A DNA stretch of 63,070 nucleotides from an uncultured Bacteroidota bacterium (GCA_902788805.1 CADALO010000016.1:1-63070); one strand, 5' to 3'; counted from the stretch's first letter, positions 1 to 10,587 are shown. Numbers and translations: made by a program. Notes: generated by a model not told the origin, from the letters alone.

Positions 1-134
1 CTGCTTTTGCCGTTGTCCGCGATGATACTCCCTATGATAATTTTTCAAAAAAAAATTTTGGTGAATCATAAGAATAGGGGATGGCGCGGCAGCGCAACAT
101 TTTCTAATCATTAATAATCAGTGTGATGCGTCAG

Positions 135-181
135 CCCATCCCCTCTCGGAGAGGGGTGCCGCGAAGCGGCGGGGTGTGTCG
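135..181 (+). repeat. 47-bp GC-rich dispersed repeat, copy 1
   Basis: This is two adjacent short hairpins, CCCCTCT..AGAGGGG and GCCGC..GCGGC, followed by GGGGTGTGTCG. A second copy with the same order of hairpins and the same terminal GTGTGTCG lies inverted at 44532-44578 inside hutI. The compensating differences in the second hairpin (GCCGC/GCGGC here, GGCC/GGCC there) suggest selection for, or inheritance of, a folded structure. No function is known to me. Confidence 0.7.
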
Positions 182-450
182 CACTGTCTAACCGCTACGA
201 TGCCAAAATAGATCAAACCCATAAGTGCCCCCCGGGCTGCCTACAAAATAATTAATGGATAATTTTCGGTTAGTTTCTGGCAATTCGTGTTCAACCTCCG
301 TGGGCGTTTAGCCCACCCTAAAAACCGCCCTCAAAACGGCTCCTTGCATTTTATTTAGTGTATAACACTCATACTTTCAGTTGTTTATCTTAAATTTGCC
401 CCGATTTTGACACCGTTTTGTAACCGTCTCATTCCCAGACTTTCAAGGGA

Positions 451-560
451 CCAACTCCGTCATATGTACAATATATGTACAATACTTGTACAATATTTGT
501 ACGTTTACAATTGTACAAGTATTGTACAACTATTGTACCAACGACCAGTGTTGGTATGGC
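451..560. repeat. 11-bp-iteron palindrome, element A
   Basis: TGTAC cores at 465, 476, 487 and 498 (exactly 11 bp apart) are mirrored by GTACA or GTACC at 513, 524 and 535. The symmetry axis is at 507.5. The outermost right-hand unit (546-550) is degenerate. The centre is 10 bp, against 11 bp in the four other copies. Both sides are capped by CCAAC-type inverted sequences (451-460 and 546-555). The flanks (TAACCGTCTC on the left, a GGGGGCAGGGCG-like tract on the right) resemble those of element B at 23657-23743. The element lies 115 bp upstream of the start of the exported protein gene. Confidence 0.9.
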
Positions 561-664
561 GCGAATAGGGTGGGGGCAGGGCGAAAAATTTGTGCGGTGC
601 GTACTTTTTGAGCGGTTTTTGCGTTAGAGAGATGATAAATATTATTTTAGAAAAATATATCAGT

Positions 665-3600
665 ATGAGATTCAAACACATAATCCTGCTTTTTGTTTTC
701 AGTGTTGTTGCCGGCACAGCCTTTGGCCAGAAGGACCGCATCACGCAGTTCACGCAGTCGGACCTGCCTGCCGAGATGCAGGCATACCTTGACCAGGCCA
801 CGTCGGACAAGGAGAAGAAGGCCGACAATGCCAAGCTGATTGGCGTGTTCGCGGCCCAATACGGTAGGCTGGGGGCCGATATGCAAGGTCGCGTGACGGC
901 CATCTGTAACACGGTGCTCAAGCTCAAGGTGCGCCAACATCCTGACGTATATAATTTTATCTCGGTGTTCAACAAGATGGCGGTCGATGGAGGCGAGGCC
1001 AACTTCGGCCAGTGGATAGCGTCGATTGAGTATATCCAGTCGCGCAACAAGAAGGTTAAGGACTTCACCGACTTCATTGAGTTCACGGCCTCTTTCGTCA
1101 CGTCGCGCACGCTCTATACGTCTCGTTCGTGCACGTGGCAGATGCAGTCGGGGTGCGCCTACAGGCTGCTCTTCGAGGGCAACGAGATAAAGATTGTCGT
1201 CGACAAGCCTATAGAGCTGTATTACAGTTCGGACAAGGACAATGGGACCATATACGGAACCAAGGGCGTGTACCACTATTTCGACAACCTGTGGAAAGGG
1301 CAGGGCGGACGCCTCAACTGGGACCGCACGGGCATCCCCACCACGCAGTGCTGGGCCAACCTGAACCGCTATGAGGCTGTAACTAAGTTCCCTAAGTTCA
1401 ACGCCGACTCGGTCGAGTTCACCAACACCAGCTATTTCTCGAAGCCCATTTATGGCCGCGTCGAGGAGGCGCTGAGCGCCAAGATGGAGCCCGAAAAGTA
1501 TTCGTTCCCCAAGTTCCGCTCCTATCAGAAAGACTTCAAGATGAAGGATATACTGCCCGGCGTGGACTATAGCGGAAGCTTTATGATGAACGGCTCGCGC
1601 TTCATCACGTCCGACACCAAGAACCCCGCCACGCTTATCTTCTACCGCCAGGGACGGCCTTTCATCACCGTTAATTCGGTGAAGTTCACCATCACCTCTA
1701 CGCGCATAGTGTCGGAAAATGCCGCGGTGAAGATTTACATAGACGGCGATTCGATATACAATAACGGCATCACGGTGCGCTACCTTGCCAACGAGAAGCA
1801 GGTGCACCTCATCAACGACTCGCGCCGCAACTACTACAGCCCCTACTCGAATTCGTACCACAATCTGGATATGTACTGCGAATCAATTGTTTGGAAGATG
1901 AATGAGGACAAGCTTGACTTCGCAATGCTTGGCGCGTCGGGCGACCAGAGCTACTCGACGTTCGAGTCGAACAGCTATTACTCAGAGCGCAAGTTCCGCG
2001 AGATTCAGGGCATCGACCAGGTCAACCCTGTGCTGCGCGTGTATCGATATATGCAGATGCGTGATATGACATACGACTTCTTTATGGACGAGTTTGCCAA
2101 GGCCATCAAGATGGATATTATGCAGGCCAAGTCGATGATACACACGCTGGCCAAGTCGGGCCTTGTGTCGTACAACGAGGCTCAGGGCAAGGTGTATGTC
2201 AACGACAAGCTGGTGGACTATGCCAAGGCCAGCGCCAAGAGCAAGGACTACGACTATGACGCACTGATATTCGAGTCGTCGTCCAAGCAGAACAACGCCG
2301 AGCTCGACCTCGCGACCAACTCGCTGAATGTGCACGGCGTGGAGAAATTCGTGCTCAGCGACAGCCAGCAGGTGGTCATCTACCCCAACGCCGGCGAACT
2401 GGTGGTGCACAAGAACCGCGACATCAACTTCAATGGCCGCATCAATGCCGGCCGCTTCATATTCTATGCCACCAACGCCACGTTCCTCTACGAGGCTTTC
2501 AAGCTCGACTTGCCGCAGGTCGACTCTATGATATTCTATGTCACGCAGTTCAACAACCCGCAGGAGGAGCATATCGTCTACACCCCACTCCACAACCTGG
2601 TGGGGCATCTGCAGATAGACCAGAGCGACAATCACAGCGGACTGAAGCGCGTCAAGGAGCAGTATCCTATATTCTCAAGCCTGAAGGACAGCTATGTCTA
2701 CTACGACCGCAAGGATATTCACAACGGGGCGTATGTGCGCGACCGCTTCTACTATACCATCCACCCCTTTGTGGTGAAGAATATGGTCAACTTCGTCACC
2801 GACAGCCTTAGTTTCAACGGTGTGCTGACATCGGCGGGCATCTTCCCCGACATCGTGGAGCCGCTGAAGGTGCAGCCCGACTACTCGCTGGGCTTTGTGC
2901 GCAAGACCCCTCGCGGCGGATATGACGCATACGGCGGCAAGGGCCACTTTACCAACAAACTGGACCTCAGCTACCGCGGTTTCCGTGCCGAGGGCCAGGT
3001 TGACTATCTGACGTCGGTCATCCAGTCGAAGACTATCTATTTTATGCCCGACTCAATGATTTCGGTGAGCGACACCTTCTATGTCAAGGAGCAGGGCGCT
3101 TTCCCCGACATTCGCAACAGCCGTGCAATGCAGCGCTGGTACCCCTACGTCGATTCGATGCGCGTGGCGCAGCTCAAGAACGGTCCGCAGTTCAAGATGT
3201 ACCACAACGACGCGCTGTTGGCTGGGCACGTGGTGCTGAAGCCCGAAGGAGCATACGCATCGGGCGCCGTGACCATCAAGGAGGGCACGCTGGAGTCGGT
3301 GCGCTTCGCCTTGCAGCCGAAGGATATGTACAGCAACGTCACGGCATTCACGCTGCGTTCGGATGTGTACAACAACATCGCATTCTACGCTACCGATATG
3401 AAGTCGCACGTGGACTATGTGAAACGTCGCGCCGACTTCGTCGCCAACGCCGACCTTGGCCGCACGCAGCTGCCGCTGCTCCAGTATGCGGCATACGTCG
3501 ACAAGTTCTCGTGGGAGATTGACAGGAAGGAGCTTGACCTGATCAACAGCAAGAGCGAGAGCACGCAAGGCTTGGAGGGCCTGACGCTGCGCGAGCGTTT

Positions 3601-5224
3601 TGCCCACAAGGAGCAGCCGGGAGCTCTGTTTGTCTCGACCGATCCGACAAAGGACAGCCTCAACTTCCACGCTGTGCGTTCGACCTATTTCTACAACGCG
3701 GGTCAGCTCAGCTGCCGTCAGGTGTTTACGGTCAACAGCGCCGATGCCGTCATTGCCCCGGGAGGCGACACGCTGCACATACGCCAGGGCGGTGCCATCG
3801 ACCTGCTGAAACACTCGCAGATTCTGGCCAGCCGTGAGAATCGCTACCATCTGATATATGACGCCGACGTCATCCTTACGGGCGGCAACAAGTACAGCGG
3901 CAAGGGCTATATCGACTATGTGGATGTCGACAACAAGAAGCAGAAGATTTATCTGTCGGAGATAGCGCCCGACAGCCGCGGCGTGTCGGTGGGCAAGGGC
4001 TATGTGCCCGACAGCGTGAACTTTACGCTCAACAGCGCCTTCGGCTTTGCTGGCAATGTGCGTGTTGAGGCCGACAAGGAGTTTTACTTCTTCGACGGCG
4101 GTGTGCGATTGCTGCATAAGTGCACCACCAATGCCGAACTGGGTCTGCTGGCCTATTCGAGCTATCTGGATCCCAAGCAGATACTGGTGGCCGTGCCCGA
4201 GATTCCTACCGACTGGAAGGGCAACCGCATTACGGCGTCTATCCTGTTCAACAAGCTTGATATGAAGCCCTATCCGGCGTTCCTGACTTCCGAGCGCGCT
4301 GCCGACAACGAACTGATGGGAGCCTACGGCTTTGTGACCTACGACAACGACAAACACGAATATATGATTGCTTCGGCCGAGAAGATTCAGGATCCCGAAA
4401 ATGTGGTCGACAAGTACTTGACGCTGAACACGCAGACTTGCGAGATGACGGGCGAAGGCCCCATCAACTTCAACGTCAAGCAGAACCTTGTGAGCCTCTT
4501 CTCGTACGGCACGGCCACGATGAGCGGCAAGAAAGACGGCGACATTGAGATTAGCAGCATCTTCGGCTTCACCTTCCCGATCGATGAGAAGGTGCTGGGC
4601 ACTATGGCCCAGACCATTGCCGACGACTTGCGTCTGTCGCCCTCGCAGCCGGGCAACGAGGTGACGCGCAGGGCTATGTCATATTATATGGGACCCGAGA
4701 ACGGCGCCGAGGCCTACACCAACTATGTGAGCAGCGGCTACTATGACAAGATGCCCAAGGAGTTCGACAATACCATCCTCATTGAAGGCCTCGACTGGAC
4801 CTACGACCCGACGCTGGGCTACCGCTACGACGGCGTGGCGTCGCTCGCTATGGTCGGCAAGAAGCAGCTGCACCTGTCCACACGCGTCAAGGCCCAGCTC
4901 TATAAGCGAGGCAACGGCGTGTACCTGATTCTTTATATCCAGGTTGCTTCCGACCACTGGTACTACTTCAACTATGAGTTCAACAGCCAGCAGATGCTTA
5001 TCCAGAGCTCGGTGGGCGAATGGGTGGATATGATCAAGGCATTGCCGGCCGACAAGCGCCACGTGGGCGGCAAAGGCGACCAGGGCGACTACCGCTATCG
5101 CATCACGCCCAGCCGTACGGAGGTGCCCAACTTCCTGCTGCGTATGGGCGGCAACGCCGAAAGCGAGGACGATCCAGGCGACTACGACGTGGACGACGAG
5201 GATGTGATTGAAGGCGATGATTGA
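665..5224 (+). CDS. Large exported protein of unknown function (1519 aa)
   Basis: The start is ATG 665, because it begins a good signal peptide (MRFKHIILLFVFSVVAGTAFG, cleavage near residue 21); the longer open frame from 590 adds residues with no signal character. The mature protein is rich in Tyr, Asp, Lys and Ser and appears largely beta with no membrane helix. It ends in a very acidic tail (about the last 20 residues mostly D/E/G). I see no T9SS sorting domain and no enzyme motif that I recognise. Size, export and composition resemble large lineage-specific Bacteroidales envelope proteins. It stands alone, followed by a terminator at 5350-5387, with an iteron palindrome upstream. Function unknown; that it is a real exported protein is well supported. 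Confidence 0.85.
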   Translation: MRFKHIILLFVFSVVAGTAFGQKDRITQFTQSDLPAEMQAYLDQATSDKEKKADNAKLIGVFAAQYGRLGADMQGRVTAICNTVLKLKVRQHPDVYNFISVFNKMAVDGGEANFGQWIASIEYIQSRNKKVKDFTDFIEFTASFVTSRTLYTSRSCTWQMQSGCAYRLLFEGNEIKIVVDKPIELYYSSDKDNGTIYGTKGVYHYFDNLWKGQGGRLNWDRTGIPTTQCWANLNRYEAVTKFPKFNADSVEFTNTSYFSKPIYGRVEEALSAKMEPEKYSFPKFRSYQKDFKMKDILPGVDYSGSFMMNGSRFITSDTKNPATLIFYRQGRPFITVNSVKFTITSTRIVSENAAVKIYIDGDSIYNNGITVRYLANEKQVHLINDSRRNYYSPYSNSYHNLDMYCESIVWKMNEDKLDFAMLGASGDQSYSTFESNSYYSERKFREIQGIDQVNPVLRVYRYMQMRDMTYDFFMDEFAKAIKMDIMQAKSMIHTLAKSGLVSYNEAQGKVYVNDKLVDYAKASAKSKDYDYDALIFESSSKQNNAELDLATNSLNVHGVEKFVLSDSQQVVIYPNAGELVVHKNRDINFNGRINAGRFIFYATNATFLYEAFKLDLPQVDSMIFYVTQFNNPQEEHIVYTPLHNLVGHLQIDQSDNHSGLKRVKEQYPIFSSLKDSYVYYDRKDIHNGAYVRDRFYYTIHPFVVKNMVNFVTDSLSFNGVLTSAGIFPDIVEPLKVQPDYSLGFVRKTPRGGYDAYGGKGHFTNKLDLSYRGFRAEGQVDYLTSVIQSKTIYFMPDSMISVSDTFYVKEQGAFPDIRNSRAMQRWYPYVDSMRVAQLKNGPQFKMYHNDALLAGHVVLKPEGAYASGAVTIKEGTLESVRFALQPKDMYSNVTAFTLRSDVYNNIAFYATDMKSHVDYVKRRADFVANADLGRTQLPLLQYAAYVDKFSWEIDRKELDLINSKSESTQGLEGLTLRERFAHKEQPGALFVSTDPTKDSLNFHAVRSTYFYNAGQLSCRQVFTVNSADAVIAPGGDTLHIRQGGAIDLLKHSQILASRENRYHLIYDADVILTGGNKYSGKGYIDYVDVDNKKQKIYLSEIAPDSRGVSVGKGYVPDSVNFTLNSAFGFAGNVRVEADKEFYFFDGGVRLLHKCTTNAELGLLAYSSYLDPKQILVAVPEIPTDWKGNRITASILFNKLDMKPYPAFLTSERAADNELMGAYGFVTYDNDKHEYMIASAEKIQDPENVVDKYLTLNTQTCEMTGEGPINFNVKQNLVSLFSYGTATMSGKKDGDIEISSIFGFTFPIDEKVLGTMAQTIADDLRLSPSQPGNEVTRRAMSYYMGPENGAEAYTNYVSSGYYDKMPKEFDNTILIEGLDWTYDPTLGYRYDGVASLAMVGKKQLHLSTRVKAQLYKRGNGVYLILYIQVASDHWYYFNYEFNSQQMLIQSSVGEWVDMIKALPADKRHVGGKGDQGDYRYRITPSRTEVPNFLLRMGGNAESEDDPGDYDVDDEDVIEGDD

Positions 5225-5347
5225 TTGGAACACTGGCATCCTGCCGGCAAATGGTTCGGTATGCAAACGTCTTGCTTTTATTAATGGTGTCTTACCTGCG
5301 AAAAAAAATACCTCGAAATTCCCGATTTTCATCGGCTGATTTCCTCA

Positions 5348-5387
5348 AAAAAGCGAAGTGTCTTAATGATGCTTCGCTTTTTATTTT
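5348..5387 (+). terminator. Rho-independent terminator after the 1519-aa gene
   Basis: The stem AAAGCGAAG/CTTCGCTTT (about 5350-5358 with 5372-5380) has a 13-nt loop and is followed by a T-rich run. It separates the exported-protein gene from the tRNA operon. Confidence 0.8.
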
Positions 5388-5450
5388 TGTTTTTATTGTT
5401 CTATGCCATAATGAATTAGATGTCGTTCTTGTGAAAAATCAAAAAAATAT

Positions 5451-5481
5451 TTTGTGTATTTCGGAAAATGTAGTACTTTTG
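5451..5481 (+). promoter_or_regulatory. Promoter of the tRNA-Leu operon
   Basis: The -7 box TACTTTTG is at 5474-5481, and TTTG at 5451-5454 supplies the -33 element with 19 bp between them. This is the Bacteroidota sigma-ABfr spacing. Transcription should begin around 5487, about 18 nt before the first tRNA. Confidence 0.8.
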
Positions 5482-5490
5482 CACCCGCTT

Positions 5491-7279
<1,789 letters not shown>

Positions 7280-7293
<14 letters not shown>

Positions 7294-7441
7294 TTTCAAT
7301 ATTATTTAGATTACCGTTTTCTATTTCAACTTGTATCTTCGCAACAAAGTAAACATACTCTCGAATAAGTTTGATTTCCTCGTCCGTATATTTCCTGTCA
7401 CCTGCGTTTAGAATCCTCTTCGATTCAGTTATATTCAGCAT
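7280..7441 (-). CDS. Small protein upstream of the recombinase (53 aa)
   Basis: A short frame beginning MLNITESKRILNAGDRKY with an acidic amphipathic helix (TDEEIKLIREYV). The ATG at 7441 is preceded by an in-frame TAG. Its stop (7280-7282) overlaps the start of the recombinase by about 14 nt, and its own start overlaps the end of the preceding small ORF by 17 nt. This chain of overlaps implies one polycistronic message. No domain recognised; a role as recombinase accessory factor is inferred from position only. Confidence 0.6.
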
Positions 7442-7604
7442 TTCCGTAAAATGCTAATCTCCGCTCTTCGGCGGTTATTCGCTTTTCCACCTCTTCAGAC
7501 AAGTGGTCGCCTGTCTGGAGTCTTCTGTTCGGTGTAGGTAAGCATCGACCTGTTTTCTCTGCCTCTGTTGCTACGGGCTGTTGTTCTTTGTAGTCATATC
7601 TCAA
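7425..7604 (-). CDS. Small protein with TTG start (59 aa)
   Basis: A frame from TTG 7604 to TGA 7425-7427. The product is polar and ends in an amphipathic Glu/Arg-rich helix (SEEVEKRITAEERRLAFYG). No ATG is available in frame, so a TTG start is assumed and could be wrong. It is the first member of the overlapping series 7604-7425, 7441-7280, 7293-5491 on the minus strand. Function unknown. Confidence 0.45.
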   Translation of the reverse strand: MRYDYKEQQPVATEAEKTGRCLPTPNRRLQTGDHLSEEVEKRITAEERRLAFYGNAEYN

Positions 7605-7637
7605 ATATACAACATTTTTCGGACATCTGAAAAAGAA

Positions 7638-8255
7638 TCATACAAAAACCTGCAACTTTCTCAATGTGTTCACGCTTGTACCTGTCAGTTTGCTGACGTT
7701 GCGGAGGCTGTACGATTTCTTGAGCAACTTGATTTCCTCGGCGTATTGGGCTTTCATATCCTCATCACTCTTACGGTAGCCCTCTTTACGTCCAACCTTG
7801 CCACCCTCGCTGCGGTAGTGGTTGTAGCCGCTCTCCATCCGTGAGCGTATCAGTCCACGTTCCATAGAGTTGAACTGTGCCATAATGCCGAGAACCAGTT
7901 GGGCAATCGGGTTGACCGTGCCGTCGGACTGCAAGGTCTCTAAACCGTTTTGATGGATATACAGACTTACTTTCAGTTCATTCAACTGCTCGACGATGGA
8001 GAGAAAGTCCACGATGCGACGAGATAGACGGCTACACTCATATATCAGCACCTTGTCAACCTTGTGGGTCTGTACATAGTTCATCAACTCGCTCAACTGC
8101 TCACGCTCGGCAACTTTCTTGGCTCCGCTGACCTTCTCGCTGAACTCCTTTACGATTTCGTAGTTCATACGGCTGGCATATTCCCGTAGGTCGGCTATCT
8201 GTCGTTCATAGTCTTGGCTGTTGGTTGATACCCTTGCGTAGATGATTGTCTTCAT
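7638..8255 (-). CDS. Resolvase/invertase-type serine recombinase (205 aa)
   Basis: A small serine recombinase. The resolvase domain starts MKTIIYARVSTNSQ with catalytic Ser10, has YECSRLSRR and the GLIRSRMESG segment of the long E helix, and a C-terminal helix-turn-helix (KLLKKSYSLRNVSKLTGTS) that would bind the crossover site. ATG 8255 is used because a -7 box on the same strand (8288-8295) lies just upstream and leaves no room for the longer frame. It faces away from an XRE gene and shares a divergent promoter region with it. Probable role: resolution or inversion within the adjacent mobile island. Confidence 0.88.
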   Translation of the reverse strand: MKTIIYARVSTNSQDYERQIADLREYASRMNYEIVKEFSEKVSGAKKVAEREQLSELMNYVQTHKVDKVLIYECSRLSRRIVDFLSIVEQLNELKVSLYIHQNGLETLQSDGTVNPIAQLVLGIMAQFNSMERGLIRSRMESGYNHYRSEGGKVGRKEGYRKSDEDMKAQYAEEIKLLKKSYSLRNVSKLTGTSVNTLRKLQVFV

Positions 8256-8287
8256 ATTGCTAACTTTTATTATCATTAATTCATTTG

Positions 8288-8295
8288 CAAAATTA
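8288..8295 (-). promoter_or_regulatory. -7 box of the resolvase gene
   Basis: Read on the minus strand this is TAATTTTG, a match to TAnnTTTG, about 33 nt before ATG 8255. It sits in an AT-rich divergent region shared with the XRE gene. Confidence 0.6.
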
Positions 8296-8356
8296 CAAAA
8301 TAATATCAATATAGCAAAATAAAAATGATATATTTTATCATTTTTAACTTTAGATA

Positions 8357-8386
8357 TTGATTTTTGCGTTATCTTGCGTATCTTTG
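8357..8386 (+). promoter_or_regulatory. Promoter of the XRE regulator gene
   Basis: -33 TTG at 8357-8359 and -7 TATCTTTG at 8379-8386, separated by 19 bp. The expected start of transcription (near 8392) precedes ATG 8406 and rules out the longer upstream frame. Confidence 0.75.
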
Positions 8387-8405
8387 CAGTTCAAACCGCA
8401 GCACA

Positions 8406-8705
8406 ATGAACCAGAATATTAGCCACAAAGTGAAAGAGTTATGCCGAGACAAGGGCATAACAATCAAGGAACTTGCTGAAAAGATGGATATCGCACCCGA
8501 AAGCCTGTCAAGAGCCATCAACGGTAACCCTCAACTGTCAACTATCCGCAAAATTGCCGAGGCTTTGGGAGTCTCCGTTACTGACCTGTTCGACCGCAGC
8601 GAGGACGAGTTGCTGGCGATTGTCGTTTGTGCTGGCGTAACACACACAGCAACCACCAAAGCCGAGCTGAAAGCGATAGCCGATAAACTGAACAGAGCAA
8701 ACTAA
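8406..8705 (+). CDS. XRE-family transcriptional regulator (99 aa)
   Basis: A DNA-binding helix-turn-helix of the Cro/CI type covers about residues 5-60: KVKELCRDKGITIKELAEKM, then recognition helix APESLSRAINGN, then STIRKIAEALGVSVTDLF. The short C-terminal tail has no extra domain. It is divergently transcribed from the resolvase gene and is the obvious candidate to control that promoter and the island (inference from position). No integral antitoxin partner is visible. Confidence 0.88.
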   Translation: MNQNISHKVKELCRDKGITIKELAEKMDIAPESLSRAINGNPQLSTIRKIAEALGVSVTDLFDRSEDELLAIVVCAGVTHTATTKAELKAIADKLNRAN

Positions 8706-8942
8706 TCTTTTAGGTTACATTGACACAAAACACTGTGTGAAAAAGCACCGCAATAAAGATTAAATTGACACATCAGCCAAATTGATACATTGCTGCGGTA
8801 CTACCGTGGGGGTATGGGGGGAGTGGGTCACGTATCCCCTGCTTCATATAGGGTGGTATTGATATATATTGGGGTGGTCTGTTTGCTGGATGAGCCTCTC
8901 CCAGCCTCAAAAAAATAAAATTTCACCATTTGGGGTTACAGG

Positions 8943-10232
8943 TTAGGTCTTCTTGTTGTATTTGGTGATGCCGTGTTTCTTTCGCCACCGTTTGATAGTT
9001 GATACGCTGACCTTCTGTCCAAATTTTGCCATCACATCGGCGTTCTCTTTGTCGGTCAGTTGGTAGTCGTAGAGTTCACCTATCCGCTCATCGTTCCACA
9101 CCGCCCGTGCTTTCGCCACCGCAGCCTTCGTTGACACTCCGAGGCTCTTCCAGTAGTCCTTATCAACCTTGTACTTGCGTTTGTCGTGTCCTTTAATGGT
9201 TATTTCTTCGATGGGCTTCGCCAACGCTGTTTCTGCCACACGCAAGATGAGTGACTTATTGAGTACACCATCAATGTTGCAGTAGTAGTGTACAACCTCG
9301 TATGCAAGACAGTAGATGAGGTGTTCAGCGGTGATGTCGGGCTTGATTTTGCGGATGATGAGTGCTGCGGTGGCAAGTTTCTTTCTGCGTCCCTCGCCGT
9401 CTTGCCACTTATGTATGCGTCGTGTGTCTGGGTTCCAACGTCGGTAGATGCGTAAATAGTTCTCGTCGATGGGTGCGTAGCCATTGTGGTAGGTCAGTTC
9501 GCTCTCCTCGATGGGCTGGAAGTCGCCACTGTAGGTTGATACGAATTTTCTCATAGACATACCGTCAAAGTCATTTCGGAAAGTGTCATTGCTTATAATA
9601 TCGCTTTCTCTTTTTTTAATTTTTATTTGCTTTGATACTTTCTCTCTCTTCTCCGTTGTCGTGCTGGCTGTGGTGGGTATGTTATAGACGTAGTTTGTAC
9701 ACACCATCCGACAAGTCGGCAAAGCGTTGCCGAAGAAAGCCTGTGCTGGGCTGCGTGTACAAGTGTCTTTCAGTTCCCCAATACCACTCTCCACTTGTAC
9801 TGTCTCAAACGTAGCCTCATACTGTGCTTTGCCTGTTATCTTGCCATCAAAACAGTAAACCAGCCTGTATCTGTTTCCCTTGATGCCGTCGCTGGTGGTG
9901 GTGTATGCTATTGTCGGCTGACAGGTCAACGTGGTCAAGTATTCCTCCATCGTCAGAGTGTTGTCGTCAATGTCATAGGCTATACACGACGTATAACGGA
10001 AGTTCGCCTGTGTCTTGGTGCTGTTGGTGAAAGGCTCGTCGTTGTCGTCATAACAGTGACAGAACGAGTGACCCTCTTTGATGAGTTGGCACATCGAGCC
10101 GATATTTACAGGCTGTTTTCGGTACACCAGTTTCTTTGATGCAGCCACAAACGCCTCTTTGCTCTCGTATGTGGTTGTCGATACGCTCACGTTAAAGGTG
10201 TAGTCACTTTGTGCTATGCTGTATGTTATCAT
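8943..10232 (-). CDS. Primase-like replication protein of the island (429 aa)
   Basis: Start ATG 10232 (MITYSIAQSD). The N-terminal half has a YDIDDN motif at residues 86-91, preceded by GHSFCHCYDD and followed by RYRLVYCFDG (121-130). This order of motifs resembles the D-h-D catalytic core of archaeo-eukaryotic-type primases of mobile elements; that is an inference from motifs only. The C-terminus (about 395-429) is a helix-turn-helix-like segment, DVMAKFGQKVSVSTIKRWRK. It probably initiates or primes replication of the integrated element, or is a bifunctional primase/DNA-binding protein. It is divergent from the small basic gene at 10341. Confidence 0.5.
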   Translation of the reverse strand: MITYSIAQSDYTFNVSVSTTTYESKEAFVAASKKLVYRKQPVNIGSMCQLIKEGHSFCHCYDDNDEPFTNSTKTQANFRYTSCIAYDIDDNTLTMEEYLTTLTCQPTIAYTTTSDGIKGNRYRLVYCFDGKITGKAQYEATFETVQVESGIGELKDTCTRSPAQAFFGNALPTCRMVCTNYVYNIPTTASTTTEKREKVSKQIKIKKRESDIISNDTFRNDFDGMSMRKFVSTYSGDFQPIEESELTYHNGYAPIDENYLRIYRRWNPDTRRIHKWQDGEGRRKKLATAALIIRKIKPDITAEHLIYCLAYEVVHYYCNIDGVLNKSLILRVAETALAKPIEEITIKGHDKRKYKVDKDYWKSLGVSTKAAVAKARAVWNDERIGELYDYQLTDKENADVMAKFGQKVSVSTIKRWRKKHGITKYNKKT

Positions 10233-10289
10233 ATCGCTTTGTCTTTTTCTACTAATATACAACTTTTTTCCGAACAAATTAAAAGTTGC

Positions 10290-10315
10290 GACTATTTATA
10301 AATATCAATATAGTC
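10290..10315. promoter_or_regulatory. Inverted repeat in a divergent promoter region
   Basis: GACTAT (10290-10295) and ATAGTC (10310-10315) form a 6-bp inverted repeat with a 14-bp AT-only or nearly AT-only spacer, between the divergent primase-like and NUMOD3-like genes. It could be an operator; no other support. Confidence 0.3.
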
Positions 10316-10340
10316 CAATAAGTAACAAAAAACAAACACG

Positions 10341-10508
10341 ATGGCAAAACGAACAACACGCAGGGTGTCTCAAGAGACACGACAAAAGATGTCAGCCGCC
10401 CACAGGGGCAGCAAGAACGGTATGTACAAACGCAAACACACCGCAACCACTAAACGCAGGATTAGTGAAGCACTGATTAGGTACTGGCAGCACCTACCCA
10501 AAGTTTAA
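10341..10508 (+). CDS. Small basic NUMOD3-like protein (55 aa)
   Basis: ATG 10341 to TAA 10506-10508. The sequence MAKRTTRRVSQETRQKM is followed by SAAHRGSKNGMYKRKHT and TTKRRISEAL. The pattern S-x-E-T-R-x-K-(M/I)-S-x-A-x-x-G repeated with a spacer is that of NUMOD3-type DNA-binding motifs attached to homing endonucleases (motif knowledge). Here the motif is free-standing, with no GIY-YIG or HNH nuclease. It is strongly basic and is likely to bind DNA. It is part of the island next to the primase-like gene. Confidence 0.6.
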   Translation: MAKRTTRRVSQETRQKMSAAHRGSKNGMYKRKHTATTKRRISEALIRYWQHLPKV

Positions 10509-10539
10509 CCTCTACCTATGTACGAGCGTAGAACTTTCA

Positions 10540-10587
10540 GTAGTATATACCGCAACGGTCGCTCGTGACTAACAGGTTGTATACTAC
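10540..10587. repeat. Imperfect inverted repeat GTAGTATA..TATACTAC
   Basis: Arms 10540-10547 and 10580-10587 are separated by 32 bp. It lies 31 bp downstream of the NUMOD3-like gene, in a gene-poor stretch near where the island may end. It could be a recombination or replication site; unproven. Confidence 0.35.

Larger units (their letters stand above)
1..664. other. Repeat-rich intergenic region at the left edge
   Basis: No convincing complete gene. A frame open from base 3 to a TAA at 69-71 could be the last codons of a gene beyond the edge, but nothing identifies it. The rest holds a GC-rich repeat (135-181), a small hairpin with arms TGGGC/GCCCA near 299-315, and an 11-bp-phased palindrome (465-550). 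The promoter of the next gene is not clear; an AT-rich stretch around 630-660 is the likely site. Confidence 0.5.

Noticed and set aside
465..550. Iteron arrays as CRISPR
   Set aside because: Units are 11 bp with no spacers, symmetric about a centre, and there are no cas genes.
647..1861. Long minus-strand frames opposite the 1519-aa gene, dnaE, ettA, ruvB and the BatA gene
   Set aside because: They are antisense shadows caused by codon bias (Leu/Arg/His-rich, no motifs) of strongly supported genes.
8706..8942. Possible riboswitch or origin between the XRE and primase-like genes
   Set aside because: I saw direct TTGA(C/T)ACA-like words but no stable fold or regular iteron; too weak to call.
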